A program made the position numbers and the translations under genes. A stretch of 64,000 bases of DNA from Gillisella vitis (GTDB taxonomy: Bacteria > Pseudomonadota > Alphaproteobacteria > Rhizobiales > Rhizobiaceae). Numbering within the stretch: the first letter of the stretch is position 1; the number at the start of each line of letters is the position of its first letter. Below, piece after piece: positions 1 to 8,494 of this stretch. The DNA is taken from the NCBI RefSeq assembly GCF_014204625.1, contig NZ_JACHLU010000005.1, forward strand, positions 1-64,000, given 5' to 3'. The notes under the pieces were generated by a model. It was given only the letters and a program-made list of their open reading frames with translations. It did not search any database and was not told where the DNA came from.

Positions 1-189
1 CTTCGGTAAAATCAGGCTTTGCGCCCAATCTCTGGGTGATTTCTAAGAGCGAAACCGCAACCTCGTTAGAAGCGACGCCTCGTTCGGTGAGGCGGGTTCT
101 AGGACCATAAACAATACAAGTCAACAGCGCAGTTTATAAAAATGTCATGAAACCGGGAAAACATTGTTTTTGAATAATAATATGTAAAA
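1..189. other. left-edge region, possible 5' end of an off-window gene
   Basis: There is no complete gene here. On the minus strand, from about position 140 to the edge, one frame stays open and reads like protein, ending ...NEVAVSLLEITQRLGAKPDF before leaving the window. It has no ATG or GTG in frame; only CTG and TTG codons follow the upstream stop. A plus-strand frame over the same bases is also open but stops near position 111. I cannot decide which, if either, is real. The part next to the methyltransferase gene (about 120-189) is AT-rich and non-coding. Confidence 0.25.
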
Positions 190-1008
190 CTAGATCGCTT
201 TCTGATACCTGTAGGCAAGATAGATCACCTGACCGCCAGCTAACCCCTGATAAAGTTGCGATCCCGGAGACCCGGCAAATTCTGACATAAAGCCGCGCAT
301 CCACCTGCCCTTGTTGATACGAGCGCGCTTTCTTGCCTCGCCTGCGTCCAGCGCCGCGACAACGCGGCTTGAGATGTTGCCATGGCTTACAAGCTCAAGA
401 CCGGGCACGCTCAGCTGACGCTCAAGCTCTTCAACAGACCCTTTGCCGCGCATGTCAGCGAACGTAAACCAGCCGCCAGGTGTGAGCACCCGCGCGACTT
501 CATGTGCGAAAGCGTTGACGTTGGCATAGCAATGGGAGGATTCAATATTGATGACGACATCAAAAGATCCGTCAGGGAATGGTAGATGTTCAGCATCACC
601 AATTTCAAAAGACAGGGCCTTGGTATCGGCATTCAACCGCCGCGCCAGCCGCACAGTCTGGGGAGAATAATCGAGGCCAATCATGGCGGCAGGCTTGTAA
701 TATCTTGCGATATAGCGCGAGCCACCGCCACGCCCGGAGCCAACCTCAAGCACGCGCAGGCCCTGAAGCGCCAGACCATCAATGGCCTGTTGATAAAGAC
801 CAATAAAGACCCGCTCGTCCTCATCCTCCGGCTTCAAAGGAAATGGCGCGCCTTCCGGCACAAAACCATAGTTCATGAAGCGCCAGTCTCTATCGCGCCA
901 GGTTAGCGACAGAATGTTATAGACACGCTGCCAAAACCACTTGCGTGTGCGCGGAAATGCTTCGCCTGACAGGCTGTCGAGAATGCGCGTGAAGAGACGC
1001 CTCGTCAT
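190..1008 (-). CDS. class I SAM-dependent methyltransferase
   Basis: Predicted soluble methyltransferase of 272 residues. The Rossmann glycine motif is VLEVGSGRGGGS (about residues 86-97), the acidic end of strand 2 is in GLDYSP (D113), and the post-I region GDAEHLPFPDGSFDVV is the usual methyltransferase-11 pattern followed by a proline-glycine turn (LTPGGWF). The start has a good ribosome site, GAGG seven bases before the ATG. It lies 9 bp downstream of the metal-dependent hydrolase gene and is probably co-transcribed with it. The substrate cannot be read from the sequence. The fold is close to small-molecule, lipid or quinone C-/O-methyltransferases, so a lipid or secondary-metabolite acceptor is possible but unproven. 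Confidence 0.8.
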   Translation of the reverse strand: MTRRLFTRILDSLSGEAFPRTRKWFWQRVYNILSLTWRDRDWRFMNYGFVPEGAPFPLKPEDEDERVFIGLYQQAIDGLALQGLRVLEVGSGRGGGSRYIARYYKPAAMIGLDYSPQTVRLARRLNADTKALSFEIGDAEHLPFPDGSFDVVINIESSHCYANVNAFAHEVARVLTPGGWFTFADMRGKGSVEELERQLSVPGLELVSHGNISSRVVAALDAGEARKRARINKGRWMRGFMSEFAGSPGSQLYQGLAGGQVIYLAYRYQKAI

Positions 1009-1017
1009 ATTATGTCC

Positions 1018-1950
1018 TCAGCCCGGTGTCTTAAGCAACTCGTGCATTTCACCAGCGAGCCATTCACGGCCTTTATTGACCAAATCTGTATCATCGCTGT
1101 TGCGCGGATCAAACCACGGCAAATAATAGCGAAGGGCGGGAATCATGCATCTGCGCCAATAGCCCGGCGCGAAAGCAACAAGCCAGACAAACCGGAGCCA
1201 GAACCGGAACCCGGTTTTCACCCCATCTGTCTTCGCATAAAGCCTGACATTTCGAACAACAATCATGATGAAAGGAATAAGCGTGGCGTTCATGGCGATA
1301 ACGCGCAGCATATAACGGTACCACTTTGAGAAATCTTTTGTGACTTCGTTGAACACATCCAGCGCCACAGCCTTATGCTCAAGCTCTTCCAGGGCGTGCC
1401 ACATCCACAGACGCCGATAGGCCGGATCTGCCTCGTCCAGCAGATCCGTCTTGCGCAAAATGACACTGGAGAGGGTGGCCGTGACGTGCTCAATCGCACA
1501 GGTCAGGGCCAGTTGATACAATGGGTTCTTGGTCAGATCAAAACCAAGCCTGACCGGCCGCTCCATCTCATCAACATCATATCCCAGCGACGCCATTGCC
1601 AGATTATAATCGCGGTGTTCGCGGGTATGGTAAGCCTCCTGGACAGAATAACCGTTGATTTCGGCCGCCAGCGCCTTGTCCTGGAGTTTCGGTGCGTAAT
1701 GCTTTAGGGAGCGGATGAAATAGCGCTCGCCTTCCGGCAGAAAAATCGACAGGCCATCCAGCAGTGCCGTCTTGATCACGTCGCCGCCAAACCAATGGCG
1801 TTTGGCATTGCCAAGGATGCCGAACCGAATATCGCGGGCGATGATCTCATCGGGGTCAGCCATATGCTTCGTCCGGTTTTCGCTCACATCGTCTGCGTTC
1901 GCGTCCCGTCCTGCCATAGATCCAATCCATTTTTGCTTAATCGTCCGCAT
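1018..1950 (-). CDS. predicted metal-dependent hydrolase (PF10118 family)
   Basis: This 310-residue protein resembles the PF10118 'predicted metal-dependent hydrolase' family, a ferritin-like helical family that probably binds a di-metal centre. Candidate ligands are the Glu/His-rich segments QEAYHTREH, AIEHVTA and HALEELEHKA, the last being a typical ExxH-type helix. A hydrophobic stretch (LIPFIMIVV) lies in the C-terminal third. The start is uncertain: the first ATG lacks a clear ribosome site, and internal ATGs at 1917 and 1863 would remove an unconserved N-terminus. The gene is upstream of, and close to, the methyltransferase gene. The reaction is unknown; family members are often found near lipid or sterol genes. 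Confidence 0.7.
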   Translation of the reverse strand: MRTIKQKWIGSMAGRDANADDVSENRTKHMADPDEIIARDIRFGILGNAKRHWFGGDVIKTALLDGLSIFLPEGERYFIRSLKHYAPKLQDKALAAEINGYSVQEAYHTREHRDYNLAMASLGYDVDEMERPVRLGFDLTKNPLYQLALTCAIEHVTATLSSVILRKTDLLDEADPAYRRLWMWHALEELEHKAVALDVFNEVTKDFSKWYRYMLRVIAMNATLIPFIMIVVRNVRLYAKTDGVKTGFRFWLRFVWLVAFAPGYWRRCMIPALRYYLPWFDPRNSDDTDLVNKGREWLAGEMHELLKTPG

Positions 1951-2028
1951 TGCGTTTTTGCGCTACGGTATTCGAAATCTATAACTGACACCTTATATGA
2001 GATCAACAACCTTCAAGTTTAGCCCGGA

Positions 2029-3105
2029 TCAGCCAACAAACACATGGGCCGCATTTGGCGCAAAGCTCAACCAGACATGGGTTCCACGCGCTATTCCAGA
2101 CAAGGCGTTATGCCCAAAGGGCAAGCGAACAGAAATTGTGGCATTGTCCGACGTGCGCGTTGCCACGTGCACATGATTGCCAAGAAACGTCATATCCTCA
2201 ACCTGCGCTGGAATGGACTGCTCCAGCTTAGTGGTCGAAAGCGACAGGCGCTCCGGCCGCAGCATCAATTGTGCATTGAGTGACGGGGTCGGCATTCCGT
2301 GTAGCGGTACATCAGCAATGGTCATATCCCCACTGAGTTTAATAAGCGCACGCCCATTCTTTTGCTCCACCACATGGCAGGGCAAAAAGTCGCTATCACC
2401 AATAAATTCTGCGACAAACCGCGTCGAGGGATTGGCATAAAGCTCTTCACCTGTGCCAATCTGATCAATAACGCCCTTGGAGAAAACAGCAATGCGGTCT
2501 GACAGGCGCAGCGCTTCTTCCTGATCGTGGGTTACATACAGAATTGTCACTTCCGTCTGCTGATGGATACGGCGAATTTCGTGCTGAATTTCCTCGCGCA
2601 GCTTTTTATCAAGGGCAGAGAGCGGCTCGTCCATCAACAGCACCGGCGGATCATAGGCCAGAGCGCGGGCCAATGCTACGCGCTGTTGCTGACCACCAGA
2701 CATCTGTGCCGATGTGCGATCTTCAAAGCCTTCCAGACGCACCAGTGTCAGCATCTGCCGCACCCGCTCGGTGATGGCCGCTTTTGACCAGCCGCGCACT
2801 TTAAGCGGAAAGGCAATGTTTTCGCCGACAGACAAATGCGGAAACAGCGTGTAGCGCTGGAAAACCATGCCGATATTGCGTTGATGAGAAGGTGTGTTGA
2901 GGATCGTTCTGCCTTTCAGCAACATGTCACCCTCGCTTGGCGGCTCGAAGCCCGCAAGGATGTAAAGCGTCGTGCTCTTGCCAGAGCCGGATGGGCCAAG
3001 GAATGTCATGAACTCGCCATGCCCCACCGTCAGATTGACATCCTGCACCGCGACAACCGGCCCATATTGCTTGCGAATGCCACGAATTTCGAGAAAAGGG
3101 GTCAT
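2029..3105 (-). CDS. ABC transporter ATP-binding protein, PotA/spermidine-putrescine type
   Basis: Cytoplasmic ATPase of a polyamine/opine-type importer, 358 residues. Walker A is GPSGSGKST (37-45), the signature is MSGGQQQ (from 135), Walker B is VLLMDEP (155-161), and the switch histidine is in YVTHDQEEA. The C-terminal third, after about residue 240, is the TOBE-type regulatory domain usual for PotA/MalK ATPases. Its ATG overlaps the stop of the preceding permease (ATGA), so the two are translationally coupled. It is the last gene of the minus-strand transporter block (binding protein, permease, permease, ATPase). The substrate is inferred from context: a cationic or N-methylated nitrogen compound feeding the flavin-monooxygenase enzymes upstream. 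Confidence 0.9.
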   Translation of the reverse strand: MTPFLEIRGIRKQYGPVVAVQDVNLTVGHGEFMTFLGPSGSGKSTTLYILAGFEPPSEGDMLLKGRTILNTPSHQRNIGMVFQRYTLFPHLSVGENIAFPLKVRGWSKAAITERVRQMLTLVRLEGFEDRTSAQMSGGQQQRVALARALAYDPPVLLMDEPLSALDKKLREEIQHEIRRIHQQTEVTILYVTHDQEEALRLSDRIAVFSKGVIDQIGTGEELYANPSTRFVAEFIGDSDFLPCHVVEQKNGRALIKLSGDMTIADVPLHGMPTPSLNAQLMLRPERLSLSTTKLEQSIPAQVEDMTFLGNHVHVATRTSDNATISVRLPFGHNALSGIARGTHVWLSFAPNAAHVFVG

Positions 3106-3902
3106 GCTTTCAGTCCTTTTTTCACCAGAGCGGCAATCAGCATCAGCACAATGGTGACAGCAATCAGAAGGGTTGAGGCGGCGGCAATCACCGGTGTGAG
3201 ATCCTGACGCAGCGTCGCCCAGATTTTCACCGGCAGCGTTTGCAGGGTCGGGCTGGCCATGAAAATTGCCAGCACCACCTCATCCCACGAGGTCAGGAAG
3301 GAGAAAATTGCCGCGGAGAAAAGGCCGTGGCGAATACAGGGCAGAGTGATCAGCAATTTTGCCTTGAAAGGGGAGGCCCCGCAGAGCACCGCCGCATCTT
3401 CAATGGATTTATCAAAGCCCTGAAGTGCGCCCGTCAAAGCAAGGATCGAAAAAGGCAGGGCAACAACCAGATGGGCGATGACAAAGCCAATGGTGGTGCC
3501 ATTCAGCCCGATGCGTAGAAAAAAGGCATAAAGCGCCACGGCCAGAACCACAACGGGCAGGATCATCGGCGTCATGAACAGTGCATTCAGCGCACCCCGT
3601 CCAACAAAACGCCCTCTGACCAGACCAAAGGCAGCGACCAGACCAATCAACACCGACAACACTGTTACCATCAGCGCAATGCTGAAACTCGTCCATGCCG
3701 CATCCAGCCAGCGGGGGTCAGCAAACAGCGCCTGATACCATTTGAACGTCCACGACGGCGGTGGAAAAATCAGCCATTGCGATGAGCCAAACGACAGTGC
3801 CGCAATGAAGACGATGGGCAGCAGCAGAAAAGCGGCAATGAGGAAGGTAATGGTCAGCAAAGCCCATTTCCACCATCCGAGGCTTTGAAAATTGAGCAGC
3901 AT
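3102..3902 (-). CDS. ABC transporter permease, PotC-like
   Basis: Inner-membrane permease of about 266 residues with six predicted membrane segments and the EAA-loop pattern EDAAVLCGASPFKAKLLITL. The open frame extends upstream to 4037, but that part is out-of-frame shadow of the preceding permease. The ATG at 3902 (MLLNFQSLGW) begins one base after the upstream stop and gives the normal family length. It pairs with the neighbouring permease to form the heteromeric channel of the PotABCD-like importer. Confidence 0.88.
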   Translation of the reverse strand: MLLNFQSLGWWKWALLTITFLIAAFLLLPIVFIAALSFGSSQWLIFPPPSWTFKWYQALFADPRWLDAAWTSFSIALMVTVLSVLIGLVAAFGLVRGRFVGRGALNALFMTPMILPVVVLAVALYAFFLRIGLNGTTIGFVIAHLVVALPFSILALTGALQGFDKSIEDAAVLCGASPFKAKLLITLPCIRHGLFSAAIFSFLTSWDEVVLAIFMASPTLQTLPVKIWATLRQDLTPVIAAASTLLIAVTIVLMLIAALVKKGLKA

Positions 3903-3903
3903 G

Positions 3904-4779
3904 TTACACCCTCTCCTGCCCGGCCACGCCGAAAAACCGCAGTTGCAGTGCATAGAGACCAAGTGTGACGACCAGCAGAACCAAAGCTGCGGCACCGCCC
4001 ATGCCCCAGTTGACCAGCGATTGCACAAATTGCGCAATCAATTCGGCCAGCATCATATTGGCGGTCCCTCCCAGCAGCGACGGTGTGACGAAATAACCAA
4101 GCGACATCACAAACACCATCAGGGCACCAGAGATCATGCCCGGCGCGGCCAATGGCAAAAGAACATGAATCAAGGCCTGAAACCGGGTTGCGCCACACAG
4201 GGCTGCGGCCTGCAAAATGGCCGGATCGATCTTGCGGATCACCCCATAGAGCGGAATGATAATGAAGGGCAGCATGATATAGGTCATGCCGATGGTCACG
4301 CCGGTGAGATTGTTGACCATGGCCAGCGGCTTGTCGATCAGGCCCAGCCCCATCAACGTCTTGTTGATCACGCCGGTGCGCTGAAGCAGCACCATCCACG
4401 CATAGGTACGGGCCAGCAGATTGGTCCACATTGACAGCAGCACAATGGCAAACACCACATTGGCCAGACGTTGCGGCATGATGGCCAGTGCCCAGGCAAC
4501 GGGAAAACCAATGATCAGCGACATCACCGTCACAACAGCGGCAACGAAGAACGTGTTGAAGAAGATTTTCAGATAGGTGCTGCTGCCGAGCAATGTGGCG
4601 TAATTGTCAAGACCCAACACGGGTTCGGTCACGCTGCGGCTCAAAAGGACAAGAACAGGCACAAGAAAAAACAGGATGATCAACAGCAAAGCCGGGAGGG
4701 TTGCGGCAAAATTCCCTGGTCTGAAGCGAAACGGCTTTTGGCCTTTGCTTTGCTCCATCCCCTGTACATCAGACATCAT
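3904..4779 (-). CDS. ABC transporter permease, PotB-like
   Basis: Inner-membrane permease of about 291 residues. It has a cytoplasmic N-terminus, a first membrane helix rich in Leu/Ile (LPALLLIILFFLVPV) and an EAA loop (LQAAALCGATRFQALIHVLL). I prefer the ATG at 4779 because GAGG lies eight bases before it; a longer form from 4818 has no visible ribosome site and begins close to the stem-loop behind the binding-protein gene. It follows that gene in the same operon and is itself followed after one base by the second permease. Confidence 0.87.
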   Translation of the reverse strand: MMSDVQGMEQSKGQKPFRFRPGNFAATLPALLLIILFFLVPVLVLLSRSVTEPVLGLDNYATLLGSSTYLKIFFNTFFVAAVVTVMSLIIGFPVAWALAIMPQRLANVVFAIVLLSMWTNLLARTYAWMVLLQRTGVINKTLMGLGLIDKPLAMVNNLTGVTIGMTYIMLPFIIIPLYGVIRKIDPAILQAAALCGATRFQALIHVLLPLAAPGMISGALMVFVMSLGYFVTPSLLGGTANMMLAELIAQFVQSLVNWGMGGAAALVLLVVTLGLYALQLRFFGVAGQERV

Positions 4780-4830
4780 GGCCGCAACCTCGCGCAATTC
4801 TATCTCGAAACCATCCATTGATGACAGAAA

Positions 4831-4877
4831 TCCGATGGGCAGAAATTACCATTTGCGCGGAAATTCTGCCCATCGGA
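4831..4877 (-). terminator. stem-loop between binding-protein and permease genes
   Basis: Perfect 14-bp inverted repeat (TCCGATGGGCAGAA and its complement) with a 19-base loop, starting 7 bases after the stop of the binding-protein gene. On the minus strand it is followed by a short T-rich stretch (TTTCTGTC). It may act as a leaky terminator or as an mRNA 3' stabiliser that keeps binding-protein expression above that of the permeases. Confidence 0.65.
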
Positions 4878-4884
4878 GTCTGGA

Positions 4885-5895
4885 TTATTTGGCCTGCCAA
4901 GCGTACCAGCGCTCACCAATTTCGTCACGGTGCTTGGCCCAATAGGCCATATCTGCATTGATCTGCGATGCCGTCTGTTGATCGGGCAGCGTCTCAGCCA
5001 CTTCAGGCACCATCAGGGCTGGAGACTTGATGTTGGTTGGCGCATAGCCGGTGCCAACGGCCATTTCGGCCTGTCCTTCCGGAGAGGTGGCAAAGGCAAT
5101 GAATTTCATCGCCGCCTCTTTGTTCTTCGATCCCTTTGGAACCACCAGCGCATCGGCCGCCGTGATATTTTGCGCCCAGGAGGTTTCAACCGTCACTCCG
5201 GTGGCAGCAAGGGCCGTCAAGCGGCCATTCCAGAACGAGCCGAACGGCGCTTCGGCAGAGGCCAGCAATTGCTGGGATTGCGCACCGCCCGACCACCAGA
5301 TGATGTCAGATTTGATGGTATCCAGCTTTTTGAAGGCACGGTCGAGATCAAGCGGATAGAGCTTGTCAGGGGTGACACCATCGGCCAGCAGGGCTGCTTC
5401 GATCACACCGGGGGCTGACCATTTGTAGAAAGTCCGCTTACCGGGGAATGTCTTGGTGTCAAACAGCTCTGTCCATGTTTTGGGGCAGGCGCTCACGGCA
5501 TCCTTGTTGCAGCCGATGACGAAGGAATAATAGAAGCTGCCCACCGAGTAATCGGTGACAAAGCGCGGATCGAGCGAGGTTTTGTCGATGGTGTTGAAGT
5601 CGAGCTTTTCCAACAGGCCGTTGGCTCCGGCCTGAATGGCATAATCGCCTTCCACATCCACCACATCCCAAGTGACGCCAGCGGCCTCGACCATGGCTTT
5701 GATCTTGCCGTAATCAGTCGGGCCATCCTGAAGCACTTTGATGCCGGTTTTTGCGGTGAAAGGATCGGCCCAGGCCGATTTTTGCACGTCCTGCGTGGTG
5801 CCGCCCCAGCTGGTGAAGACCATGTCTGCGGCAAACGTCTGGCTTGATACTCCCAGTAACAGGGCCAGTGATGCAATGATGGTTGTGTTTTTCAT
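4885..5895 (-). CDS. periplasmic substrate-binding protein, PotD-like
   Basis: Extracellular binding protein of 336 residues for the PotABCD-like importer. It starts with a clear Sec signal peptide (MKNTTIIASLALLLGVSSQTFA, cleavage expected before ADMVFTSWGG). The mature part has the SBP_bac_8/PotD-like lead YTSWGG-type strand and aromatic residues that usually box cationic ligands (W, Y in SWGG, FYYSFVIG, WWSGGAQ). It is first in the transporter block, with a stem-loop right after it. The ligand is unknown; quaternary or N-methylated amines would fit the neighbouring catabolic genes. Confidence 0.88.
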   Translation of the reverse strand: MKNTTIIASLALLLGVSSQTFAADMVFTSWGGTTQDVQKSAWADPFTAKTGIKVLQDGPTDYGKIKAMVEAAGVTWDVVDVEGDYAIQAGANGLLEKLDFNTIDKTSLDPRFVTDYSVGSFYYSFVIGCNKDAVSACPKTWTELFDTKTFPGKRTFYKWSAPGVIEAALLADGVTPDKLYPLDLDRAFKKLDTIKSDIIWWSGGAQSQQLLASAEAPFGSFWNGRLTALAATGVTVETSWAQNITAADALVVPKGSKNKEAAMKFIAFATSPEGQAEMAVGTGYAPTNIKSPALMVPEVAETLPDQQTASQINADMAYWAKHRDEIGERWYAWQAK

Positions 5896-5985
5896 GTTCC
5901 CGTGTCCTTGTTTGATGCTGCTAAACTTGCGTTACCCAAACGCTGGTTGCTTCTTGTGGGCCATTCCGTTTGGGGCATGGGTCGT

Positions 5986-7449
5986 TCACCGCATCACAAA
6001 CGGATCGGGGAACGGGTCATCTGAGGTTTTGAGCCAGATGGTTTTGGTGCGGGTATAATCCAGCACGGCGGCCATGCCGCCTTCACGGCCATGACCCGAA
6101 AGCCCATAGCCGCCAAAGGGCGCAATCGGCGAGACGGCACGATAGGTATTGACCCAGACAACACCGGCGCGAATGCCGTTCATCATCCGATGGGCGCGGG
6201 CGAGATTTTGGGTGAACACACCGGATGCCAGCCCAAAAGCCGTATCATTGGCCAGATGCAATGCCTCGGCTTCCGTTTCAAACGACACGACAGACAAAAC
6301 CGGACCGAAAAATTCCTGCACCATCGACGGTGAATTGACGCCATCGCAATCAAGAATCGTGGGCGGGTAGAAATTGCCGGGGCCATCCGGCTTTACCCCA
6401 CCTGTCACCAATCTGGCACCGCTGGCAACGGATGCCTTCACCAGCGCATCCACATGATCCTGCTGGCGGCGAGTGGCCAAGGGGCCAACTTCCGTGGCCA
6501 TCTCCAGCGGGCTACCAATGCGAATGGCTTCAGCCTTGGCTTTCAATCGCTCCAGAAATGCATCCTTGATGGAGCGCTCGACGATCAACCGTGAGCCCGC
6601 CACGCAGCTCTGGCCGGTGGCGGCAAAAATGCCCGACACCTGCGCATTCACGGCGCTTTCGATGTCCGCATCGGCAAAGACGATGAAGGGCGATTTTCCA
6701 CCCAGCTCCAGCGAGGTCGAGGCGAGATTTTCGGCCGAGTTTCGCACCACATGGCGGGCGGATTCCGGGCCGCCAGTGAAGGCGATATGGGCGACTTTGG
6801 AGTGGCGGGTCAGCGCCGCGCCACAAGCCGCGCCAAAGCCGGTGATGATATTGATGACACCGGGCGGAAAGCCTGCCTCATGCACCAGCCGGGCAAATTC
6901 CAAAAGCGGGGCTGGGCCATCTTCTGATGCCTTGACCACCATGGTACAGCCTGCGGCCAAGGCCGGGCCAATCTTGACGGCAGAGAGAAACAGCTGGCTG
7001 TTCCACGGCACCACCATGGCAACCACGCCCACGGGTTCGCGCTTGAGCCACACATCCATATCCGGTTTGTCGATCGGAAGGGTAGAGCCTTCGATCTTAT
7101 CGGCAAGGCCCGCGTAATAGCGGAAATAATCGGCCACATAGGCGATCTGCGAGGAGGTTTCGCGGATAATCTTGCCCGTGTCGCGGGTTTCCAGCTCTGC
7201 CAGTTTTGGTGCGTTAACTGCAATCAGATCGGCCAGTTTATAGATCAGCTTGCCGCGCTGGGTGGCTGTCATTTTGGCCCATGGACCATCGTAAAGGGCT
7301 GTATGGGCAGCTTTAACTGCGCGGTCCACATCCCCTTCCCGCGCTTCCGGCATATCGGCCCAAGCGTTTCCGGTGGCGGGATCAAGGCTTTCAAACCGAC
7401 CCTCACCGTCTTCAAATGCGCCGTTGATATAAAGCTGGAAGCGCTGCAT
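5986..7449 (-). CDS. NAD(P)-dependent aldehyde dehydrogenase
   Basis: Aldehyde dehydrogenase superfamily enzyme of 487 residues. Visible active-site elements are PWN with N150 (oxyanion), LELGG with E248 (general base) and GQSCVAG with nucleophile C282. The frame is open upstream to 7518, but the ATG at 7449 (MQRFQLYING) gives the usual family N-terminus and sits 4 bases after the monooxygenase stop. Together with the monooxygenase, flavin reductase and hydrolase it probably oxidises the aldehyde left after ring or amide cleavage (succinate semialdehyde or a similar intermediate in a trigonelline- or pyridine-like route). That assignment is inference; the fold assignment is secure. Confidence 0.88.
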   Translation of the reverse strand: MQRFQLYINGAFEDGEGRFESLDPATGNAWADMPEAREGDVDRAVKAAHTALYDGPWAKMTATQRGKLIYKLADLIAVNAPKLAELETRDTGKIIRETSSQIAYVADYFRYYAGLADKIEGSTLPIDKPDMDVWLKREPVGVVAMVVPWNSQLFLSAVKIGPALAAGCTMVVKASEDGPAPLLEFARLVHEAGFPPGVINIITGFGAACGAALTRHSKVAHIAFTGGPESARHVVRNSAENLASTSLELGGKSPFIVFADADIESAVNAQVSGIFAATGQSCVAGSRLIVERSIKDAFLERLKAKAEAIRIGSPLEMATEVGPLATRRQQDHVDALVKASVASGARLVTGGVKPDGPGNFYPPTILDCDGVNSPSMVQEFFGPVLSVVSFETEAEALHLANDTAFGLASGVFTQNLARAHRMMNGIRAGVVWVNTYRAVSPIAPFGGYGLSGHGREGGMAAVLDYTRTKTIWLKTSDDPFPDPFVMR

Positions 7450-7453
7450 GGGT

Positions 7454-8491
7454 CTACTCCGCAAAAGCTGGCATGACATCACGAATGAAGCGTTCCAGCG
7501 AGGCTTTCTTGCGCTCAAAGCTCACGCCGGTGTCGATCCAGAAGGAAAACTCATCATAGCCCAGCGCTTCATAGTGTTTCAGGCGGGCAATCACCTCATC
7601 CGCCGTGCCCACCGCCATATTGGCCCGCATCACATCGGGCGAAAGCATGGCGTTTCCTTCAATCTCTTCATCGCTGAGACGCTCAATCAGGCCTTGATGG
7701 ATGGGGCGCTCATTCTTGAACCATGCGAAGAAGTAATTGTAATAAATGCTGAGTTCCTTGGCGGCCTGCGCAATATCAGCCTCATCGGCCCCGACATAGC
7801 TGTGCAGCAGCAGCATGATCTTCGGGCGCGGAACCTCCGGCGCTTTTTCGCAAGCCGCTTTGAAATGCCCCATCAGCTTTTCAATTTCGGGATTGCCATT
7901 CCACAGCGGCGTCACCTGCACATTGCAGCCATTGGCAACAGCAAATTCATGAGAGTTGGGATCGCGCGCCGCAACCCACATCGGGATGGGTTCCTGCAAC
8001 GGTTTTGGAGCGGATGTTGTCGAGGGGAATTTCCAGAACTCACCATCATGAGCATAATCGCCTGCCCACATGCCTTTGACGGCAGGGATCAGCTCCCGCA
8101 TCCGCTGGCCCGCGCTCCAGGCATCCAGCCCCGGCAGAAGGCGTTCATATTCAAAACCATAGGCCCCACGGGCAATGCCCACATCCAGACGGCCATTGGT
8201 GATCAGGTCGGTCATGGCTGCTTCACCCGCCAGCTTGATCGGGTGCCAGAACGGCGCAATCACCGTGCCAGTGCCAAGGCGGACGTTTTTGGTGCGATTG
8301 GCCAGATCAGCAATGGTCACAAAAGGATTGGGGGCAATGGTGAAATCCATGCCATGATGTTCGCCGGTCCAGATGGCGTGCATACCACCCTTGTCGGCAA
8401 TCTCGCAGAGCTGAAGAAATTCCTCATAAAGTTGCTTGTGACTCTGGCTGGCATCGAGCCGTTCCATATGGACGAAAAGAGAAAATTTCAT
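7454..8491 (-). CDS. LLM-class flavin-dependent monooxygenase
   Basis: Luciferase-like (bacterial TIM-barrel) monooxygenase of 345 residues that uses reduced flavin supplied by a partner reductase. Typical features are the N-terminal strand MKFSLFVHMER, the WTGEHHG segment near residue 45, the RLGTGTVIAPFWHP strand and GRLDVGIARGAYGFEY, which lines the flavin site. The gene is 3 bases downstream of a flavin reductase gene, a classic two-component pairing (compare RutA/RutF and the trigonelline ring-opening pair of Acinetobacter). The likely role is oxygenative cleavage of an N-heterocycle or of an N-methyl compound; the substrate is not determined by sequence. Confidence 0.87.
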   Translation of the reverse strand: MKFSLFVHMERLDASQSHKQLYEEFLQLCEIADKGGMHAIWTGEHHGMDFTIAPNPFVTIADLANRTKNVRLGTGTVIAPFWHPIKLAGEAAMTDLITNGRLDVGIARGAYGFEYERLLPGLDAWSAGQRMRELIPAVKGMWAGDYAHDGEFWKFPSTTSAPKPLQEPIPMWVAARDPNSHEFAVANGCNVQVTPLWNGNPEIEKLMGHFKAACEKAPEVPRPKIMLLLHSYVGADEADIAQAAKELSIYYNYFFAWFKNERPIHQGLIERLSDEEIEGNAMLSPDVMRANMAVGTADEVIARLKHYEALGYDEFSFWIDTGVSFERKKASLERFIRDVMPAFAE

Positions 8492-8494
8492 CGA